DNA of 64,000 nucleotides from the NCBI GenBank assembly GCA_963842335.1, contig CAWJGF010000003.1:248001-312000 (forward strand), given 5' to 3'. Position numbers and translations under genes: made by a program. This DNA is from PALSA-600 sp963842335 (GTDB lineage: Bacteria; Actinomycetota; Thermoleophilia; Gaiellales; Gaiellaceae). This document shows, one piece after another, positions 59,780-64,000 of the stretch. Numbering within the stretch: position 1 is the stretch's first letter; each line of letters begins with the position of its first letter. The notes below the pieces were generated by a model, which worked only from the letters and a program-made list of their open reading frames with translations, did not search any database and was not told the origin of the DNA.

Positions 59780-61256
59780 CGTTGACCCCCGTCTCGAAGG
59801 CGAGGTATGGCTCCATGCCGTGCAGGCCGCCCTCGCGGCCGAAGCCCGATTCCTTGTAGCCGCCGAACGGGCTGGTCGGGTCGAAGCGGTTGAACGTGTT
59901 CGCCCACACGACGCCGGCCCGCAGGTTCTGCGCCATCCAGAGGATGCGCGAGCCTTTCTCCGTCCACACGCCCGCCGAAAGGCCGTACGGCGTGTTGTTT
60001 GCCTTCTCGACCGCTTCCTCCGGCGTGCGGAACGTGAGCACGCTGAGCACCGGCCCGAAGATCTCCTCTTGCGCGATGCGATAGCTCTGCGCGACGTTCG
60101 TGAAGACGGTGGGCGCGAACCAGTAGCCCTTCTCGGGCAGGGTGCACGGCGGCTGATAGATCTCGGCGCCCTCGGCTTTGCCGGCCTCGACGAGCTCCTC
60201 GATGCGGTCGAGTTGCATCCGCGAGTTGATCGCGCCGACGTCGGTGTTCTTGTCGAGCGGGTCGCCGACGCGCAGCGTCGCCATGCGTTGCTTCAGCTTG
60301 TCGATCACCGGCTCGTAGATCGACTCCTGTACGAACAGGCGCGACCCCGCGCAGCAGACGTGACCTTGGTTGAAGTAGATGCCGTTGACGATGCCCTCGA
60401 CCGCCTGGTCGATCGCGCAGTCGTCGAACACGATGTTCGCCGCCTTGCCGCCGAGCTCGAGCGTCAGCTTCTTCCTCGAACCGGCGATGTGGCGCTGAAT
60501 CGCCTTCCCGACCTCAGTCGAGCCCGTGAAGGCGATCTTGTCGACGTCCGAGTCGACGAGCGCTGCTCCCGTGCGGCCGTCGCCGGTGACGATGTTGACG
60601 ACGCCAGCGGGAAGCTCGGCCTGGCGCAGCACGTCGCAGAAGAGCAGAGCGGTGAGCGGCGTCGTCTCCGCCGGCTTCAGCACGACCGTGTTCCCGGCGG
60701 CGAGCGCGGGCGCGATCTTCCACGCGAGCATGAGCAGCGGGAAGTTCCACGGGATGATCTGGCCCGCGACTCCGAGCGGCTGCGGTCGCCGGTTCGGGAA
60801 CGCGTACTCGAGCTTGTCCGCCCAGCCTGCGTAGTAGAAGAAGTGCGCGGCCGCGAGCGGCAGGTCGACATCACGCGACTCCTTGATCGGCTTCCCGCCG
60901 TTCAGCGACTCGAGCACGGCGAATTCGCGCGAACGCTCGGCGAGGATGCGTGCGATGCGAAACATGTACTTCGAGCGCTGGGAGCCGGGCAGCTTCGACC
61001 AGGACTTGAACGCCTCGCGCGCCGCGGCGACGGCGGTTTCGACGTCGGCCGCGCTCGCCTGGCCGACCTCTGCGAGCGGCGCCTCGTCGCGTGGGGCGAT
61101 CGTCGTGAAGTGCTCCTTCGCCTCGAGCCACTCGCCGCCGATGTAGAGGCCGTAGCGCTCGCGTAGCTGCACGATGTCGGTGCTCTCAGGGGCCGGCGCG
61201 TACGTCCAGTCCTTGGGGACCGGGCTACGGTCCTGGCGCTTCGAGACCTCAGTCAT
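59772..61256 (-). CDS. Aldehyde dehydrogenase (NAD(P)+), full length
   Basis: 494 residues. The cofactor region is VAGQIIPWNFPLLMLAWKIAPALAAGNTVVLKPAETTPLTALL, the Glu motif is LTLELGGKAANIVFDD, the catalytic Cys is in FNQGHVCCAGSRLFV, and the end has TSPFGGYKESGFGREGG. It lies between deoC and the short ALDH; deoxyribose-5-phosphate aldolase yields acetaldehyde, which this enzyme may oxidise (inference). ATG 61256 overlaps the deoC end by 8 bases. Confidence 0.92.
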   Translation of the reverse strand: MTEVSKRQDRSPVPKDWTYAPAPESTDIVQLRERYGLYIGGEWLEAKEHFTTIAPRDEAPLAEVGQASAADVETAVAAAREAFKSWSKLPGSQRSKYMFRIARILAERSREFAVLESLNGGKPIKESRDVDLPLAAAHFFYYAGWADKLEYAFPNRRPQPLGVAGQIIPWNFPLLMLAWKIAPALAAGNTVVLKPAETTPLTALLFCDVLRQAELPAGVVNIVTGDGRTGAALVDSDVDKIAFTGSTEVGKAIQRHIAGSRKKLTLELGGKAANIVFDDCAIDQAVEGIVNGIYFNQGHVCCAGSRLFVQESIYEPVIDKLKQRMATLRVGDPLDKNTDVGAINSRMQLDRIEELVEAGKAEGAEIYQPPCTLPEKGYWFAPTVFTNVAQSYRIAQEEIFGPVLSVLTFRTPEEAVEKANNTPYGLSAGVWTEKGSRILWMAQNLRAGVVWANTFNRFDPTSPFGGYKESGFGREGGLHGMEPYLAFETGVNGG

Positions 61257-62187
61257 TCGTAAAGTAATCCTTGGACTGGTAGGCGCCTGTCTTCTCCTTG
61301 CGAAGTTGCATGAGAATGTCGTTGACGAGGCTCGACGCACCGATGCGATAGAGGTCGGGCGTAAGCCAGTCGGGGCCGAGTGTCTCGTGCACCTGCACCA
61401 GATACTGGATGGCGTTCTTCGAGGTCCGGATACCGCCGGCCGGCTTCATCCCCACCTTCCGGCCGGTCTCCTCGAAGACGTCGCGGATCGCCTCGAGCAT
61501 CACGAGCTGCACGGGCAGCGTCGCCGCGCCGGGCAGCTTGCCGGTGGACGTCTTGATGAAGTCGCCGCCCGCCGCCATCGCGAGCAGCGACGCGCGGCGC
61601 ACGTTGTCGTAGGTCCCGAGCTCGGTCACCTCGAGGATCACCTTCAGGTGGGCATGGCCGCATGCTTCCTTCACCCGCACGATCTCGTCGAAGACCTTCG
61701 CGTACCGGCCCGAGAGGAACGAGCCGCGGTCGATCACCATGTCGATCTCGTCGGCGCCCAACTCGACAGCGTCCTCGACATCACGGATCTTCACATCGAG
61801 GGGCGCCTGGCCGCTCGGGAAGTACGTCGCGACGCTCGCGACCTTCACCCCGCTGCCGGCGAGCCGTTCCTTGGCGGTCCGGACGAGGTTCGGGTAGACG
61901 CAGATCGCGGCGACGGAGGGAACATTCGGGTCGCTGGGGTCGGGCCGGATCGCTTTCGAGCAGAGCGCAGCGACCTTGCCAGGTGTGTCCTGGCCTTCGA
62001 GGGTCGTCAGGTCGACGCAGCGGAGCGCAAGCTCGAGCGCCCAGACCTTCGCCTCCTTCTTGATCGACCGCTTGGCGAGCTCGGCGGCGCGCACTTCGAC
62101 GCCAACCTGGTCGATCGAGCCGATGCGCGGCAGCCGCTGCTTGAGCGGCAGTTCGAAGCCTCTGGGAAGCACGGGCGCCTGGGCCAT
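61249..62187 (-). CDS. deoC: Deoxyribose-phosphate aldolase
   Basis: 312 residues. TIM-barrel class I aldolase: LALRCVDLTTLEGQDTPGKVAALC, VAAICVYPNLV, DEIDMVIDRGSFLSG, KVILEVTELG, and the Schiff-base lysine in GGDFIKTSTGK, with VGMKPAGGIRTSKNAIQYL near the end. It splits 2-deoxyribose 5-phosphate into glyceraldehyde 3-phosphate and acetaldehyde. ATG 62187 is preceded by a TACACT -10-like box. Confidence 0.93.
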   Translation of the reverse strand: MAQAPVLPRGFELPLKQRLPRIGSIDQVGVEVRAAELAKRSIKKEAKVWALELALRCVDLTTLEGQDTPGKVAALCSKAIRPDPSDPNVPSVAAICVYPNLVRTAKERLAGSGVKVASVATYFPSGQAPLDVKIRDVEDAVELGADEIDMVIDRGSFLSGRYAKVFDEIVRVKEACGHAHLKVILEVTELGTYDNVRRASLLAMAAGGDFIKTSTGKLPGAATLPVQLVMLEAIRDVFEETGRKVGMKPAGGIRTSKNAIQYLVQVHETLGPDWLTPDLYRIGASSLVNDILMQLRKEKTGAYQSKDYFTND

Positions 62188-62193
62188 GTGAGG

Positions 62194-62199
62194 AGTGTA
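62194..62199 (-). promoter_or_regulatory. -10-like box (TACACT) of deoC
   Basis: On the minus strand TACACT lies 6 bases before the deoC ATG, another leaderless-type arrangement. Confidence 0.45.
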
Positions 62200-62311
62200 A
62201 TGAGGTCGGGTCAGCTGCCCGCCGGCCGTGAGGCACCGCGCGATCGCCGACCGCCCGCCCCGAACGGCAGCGGCGAGACACGTCCCGCGCGGACATGCCG
62301 AAGCGAGCCAC

Positions 62312-62356
62312 GGCCGGTGCCAGGCACCGTTGCGGGAGCGTGACAAGTTGTCCACA
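62312..62356. repeat. 45-bp direct repeat, copy 1 (contains GGTGCCAGGCACC)
   Basis: Starts GGCCGGTGCCAGGCACC and ends with ACAAGTTGTCCACA. It differs from copy 2 at three positions. The GGTGCC/GGCACC arms form a short palindrome. This looks like a dispersed intergenic repeat unit. Confidence 0.65.
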
Positions 62357-62399
62357 TCGCCGGGGAAACGCCGGAGCAGAGCCATTCGCAATCAGACAT

Positions 62400-62444
62400 G
62401 GCCGGTGCCAGGCACCGTTGCGGAAGCGTGACAAGTTGCGCACA
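62400..62444. repeat. 45-bp direct repeat, copy 2
   Basis: Same orientation as copy 1, 88 bases downstream, with the same GGTGCCAGGCACC palindrome and a GACAAGTTG tail. Confidence 0.65.
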
Positions 62445-62505
62445 GGGCAGCTCGGCGTGCGCGGGCTGCGGGTGCGCGGGCTGCGCTGCCGACTCGAGGA
62501 CGCAG

Positions 62506-63369
62506 CTAGAGGCCGAGCCGTTCGAGCATCGTCTCGTTGCGGCGCCACTTCGGTGAGGCTTTGACCTGGAGCTGCAGGTAGATCGGGTGGCCGAGGAGCT
62601 GCTCGATGAAGGGCCTCGCGGTGCGGCCGATCTCCCGCACCATCGTGCCGCCCTTGCCGATCAGGATCTGCTTCTGGCTCTCCGTCTCGGTGTAGAGGCG
62701 CACGTGCACGCGCTTCTCGTCGATCTCCACGACTTCGGCAGTGACGGCGTGCGGAACCTCCTCCTTCGTCACCCGCAGAGCCTGTTCGCGGACGAGCTCG
62801 GCGATGCGCGCCTCCAGCGGCATATCGGTGTCGGTCTCCGCCGGGTAATACATCGGCCCTTCAGGGAGCAGTGAGATCAGGTCGGAGCGCAGCTCGTCGA
62901 TGCCGTCGCCGGTCTTCGCGCTGACGGGATGCAAGGCGTGGAAGTCGCCGAGGGTGGCAGCGGTCTTCATCTGGGTCGCGACGTGGCCGGCCTTGAGACG
63001 ATCGATCTGGTTGACGACGATCACGACCGGCACGCCGATCGCGAAGACGTTTCGGGCGACGTAGCGATCGCCTGCACCGATGCGTTCGCGCGCATTGACG
63101 ACGAGCAGCAACGCGTCGATGTCATCGGCCATCGTCTCGTCGACCGTCACCTGCATGCGCTCGGTCAACCGGTCGATCGGCCGCTGCCAGCCGGGCAGGT
63201 CGACGAGCACGAGCTGCGCATCCTCCGTCGTATGCACGCCGCGGATGCGGTGCCTCGTCGTGTGCGGCTTGTCGGAGACGATCGCGACCTTGGTGCCGGT
63301 GAGGGCGTTCACAAGCGTCGACTTGCCGACGTTCGGCCGTCCCGCGACTGCGACGAAGCCGGACTTCAC
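62506..63369 (-). CDS. era: GTPase Era
   Basis: 287 residues. G1 is VAGRPNVGKSTLVNALTG, G2 HTTRHRI, G3 LVDLPGWQ, G4 VVNQIDRL, and G5 SAKTG. The C-terminal KH domain has QKQILIGKGGTMVREIGRTARPFIEQLLGHPIYLQLQVKASPKWRRNE. Era binds the 3' end of 16S rRNA in ribosome assembly. The GTG at 63369 overlaps the cdd stop (GTGA). The cdd-era order matches the common ybeY-dgkA-cdd-era cluster. Confidence 0.95.
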   Translation of the reverse strand: MKSGFVAVAGRPNVGKSTLVNALTGTKVAIVSDKPHTTRHRIRGVHTTEDAQLVLVDLPGWQRPIDRLTERMQVTVDETMADDIDALLLVVNARERIGAGDRYVARNVFAIGVPVVIVVNQIDRLKAGHVATQMKTAATLGDFHALHPVSAKTGDGIDELRSDLISLLPEGPMYYPAETDTDMPLEARIAELVREQALRVTKEEVPHAVTAEVVEIDEKRVHVRLYTETESQKQILIGKGGTMVREIGRTARPFIEQLLGHPIYLQLQVKASPKWRRNETMLERLGL

Positions 63370-63731
63370 TCGGGCAGGTCCCACGTGTCCGGGAGCAGGT
63401 CTGATGCCGCCGCCGTCCCGATCGAACCGTCCGCCCGGCGGTAGCTCACCTCCGGGATCCTCCACTCGTGCAGCCATTGCCGACAGCCGCCGCACGGTGA
63501 CGCCGAGATGCCCATCGCGCTGAGCTGGCCTGGGCGATACCCGGCGGTCGCGGCCGCGGCAAGGGCCGACTTCTCGGCGCAGATCCCGAGCGGGTAGGCG
63601 GCGTTCTCGACGTTGACACCCGAGAACTCCTGTCCGTCGGTCGTCCGCACGACGGCGCCGACGAAGTAGTTCGAGTACGGCGCGTACGCGCGCGCGGCGA
63701 CGGCCTCCGCCTTGCTGACCAGGTCGCTCAC
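63366..63731 (-). CDS. cdd: Cytidine deaminase
   Basis: 121 residues. AYAPYSNYFVGAVVRTTDG, then GVNVENAAYPLGICAEKSA, where Cys-Ala-Glu supplies one zinc ligand and the catalytic Glu, and SPCGGCRQWLHEW with the other two zinc cysteines. It deaminates cytidine and deoxycytidine to uridine forms. GTG 63731 overlaps the PAP2 gene stop by GTGA. Confidence 0.94.
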   Translation of the reverse strand: MSDLVSKAEAVAARAYAPYSNYFVGAVVRTTDGQEFSGVNVENAAYPLGICAEKSALAAAATAGYRPGQLSAMGISASPCGGCRQWLHEWRIPEVSYRRADGSIGTAAASDLLPDTWDLPE

Positions 63732-64000
63732 GAGAACACCTGGAAGACGACGAGCGCCGCGAGCGCGCCCACGACTGCTCCGTAGGTCACCTCGAGCGTC
63801 GAATGCACGCCCGACTCGACGCGCGTCTGGGCGACGAGCAGAGCCATGATCAGCGCGATCGACGAGATCAGGAAGCGGTGATCCGCGCCCGCGACGTACG
63901 TGGCCGCCATCCACCCGGCGAATGCCAGCGCCGCGTGGCCCGACGGTATGCCACCGCGCAACGGCGTGCCGCGTCCCGTGTACGCCTTCGTCGCGATCAC
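63728..64000 (-). CDS. PAP2-family phosphatase domain, C-terminal part (5' end off right edge)
   Basis: 90 residues are visible. GGIPSGHAALAFAGWMAATYV carries the PSGH motif, and SGVHSTLEVTYGAVVGALAALVVFQVF carries the second His of PAP2 lipid phosphatases within membrane helices. The upstream part is outside the window, so the start and any fused DagK domain cannot be judged. The setting (before cdd and era) matches the place of diacylglycerol/undecaprenol kinase genes. Confidence 0.75.
   Translation of the reverse strand: MIATKAYTGRGTPLRGGIPSGHAALAFAGWMAATYVAGADHRFLISSIALIMALLVAQTRVESGVHSTLEVTYGAVVGALAALVVFQVFS

Larger units (their letters stand above)
62188..62505. other. 318-bp intergenic region with a 45-bp direct repeat
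   Basis: No credible ORF. It holds the deoC promoter at its left end and two near-identical 45-base repeats (62312-62356 and 62400-62444). The remaining sequence is GC-rich with no recognised RNA. Confidence 0.5.

Overview
The window is high-GC DNA, roughly two-thirds G+C by eye, with densely packed operons, many GTG starts and GTGA/ATGA stop-start overlaps. Gene content (polA, era, cdd, a PPi-type phosphofructokinase, Liv and Opu transporters) and protein style suggest a deep-branching actinobacterium such as a Thermoleophilia/Gaiellales relative. That placement is inference. No transposase, phage gene or CRISPR array was seen.

Layout. 1-14.8 kb is general chromosome: a secreted LTD/ExeM-like nuclease cut by the left edge, a VOC protein, polA with an apparent one-base insertion, a LysE exporter, a LarA-like (DUF2088) protein, a disrupted ABC ATPase with its permease, livFGMH, tRNA-Leu(CAA), and small enzymes or membrane proteins. 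14.9-26.5 kb is one tightly coupled 12-gene minus-strand operon. In transcription order it holds an IclR regulator, corrinoid protein, MetV, MetF, methyl-THF methyltransferase, RACo-type corrinoid activator, DUF1638, MttB-family methyltransferase, aldehyde dehydrogenase, choline dehydrogenase-like oxidase, cyclodeaminase (FchA-like) and homocysteine methyltransferase. A 9+9 bp inverted repeat lies just upstream of the IclR gene. 27.1-33.9 kb holds a dimethylglycine/sarcosine dehydrogenase, EtfBA, a membrane Fe-S oxidoreductase and a GntR regulator. 34-39.7 kb, divergent, holds formate-THF ligase and an OpuA/ProVWX betaine importer ending in a strong hairpin. 39.7-48.3 kb holds a DMT transporter, HAD phosphatase, GDPD, a PotABCD-like importer, a PHP protein and GlpD. 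48.6-53.2 kb is an NAD-type formate dehydrogenase operon. 53.2-64 kb is general metabolism: hydrolase, PFK, Tat-exported protein, lipoprotein, cupin, ALDH pair plus deoC, era, cdd and PAP2.

How it fits together. The genes read as a near-complete route from choline or glycine betaine to CO2. The importer brings in betaine. The choline oxidase and aldehyde dehydrogenase make it from choline. The MttB/corrinoid/MeTr trio moves one methyl to THF without oxygen, with RACo re-reducing the corrinoid. The flavoprotein removes further methyls from dimethylglycine or sarcosine and passes electrons through ETF to the membrane Fe-S protein. MetVF, FchA and Fhs take the C1 unit to formate, and formate dehydrogenase yields CO2 and NADH. 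The methylene-THF dehydrogenase step is not in the window.

The most striking locus is the formate dehydrogenase. Its catalytic polypeptide has an in-frame TGA at the exact selenocysteine position, followed by a SECIS-like hairpin with a GGUCU loop. Its N-terminal Mo/4Fe-4S domain is missing and is instead carried at the C-terminus of a separate ferredoxin-type protein encoded two genes downstream, so FdhA is split and its halves are in inverted order.

Caveats: polA (one) and the ABC ATPase (two) show single-base insertions that may be assembly errors, and two membrane-protein genes lack a standard start codon at the expected place.
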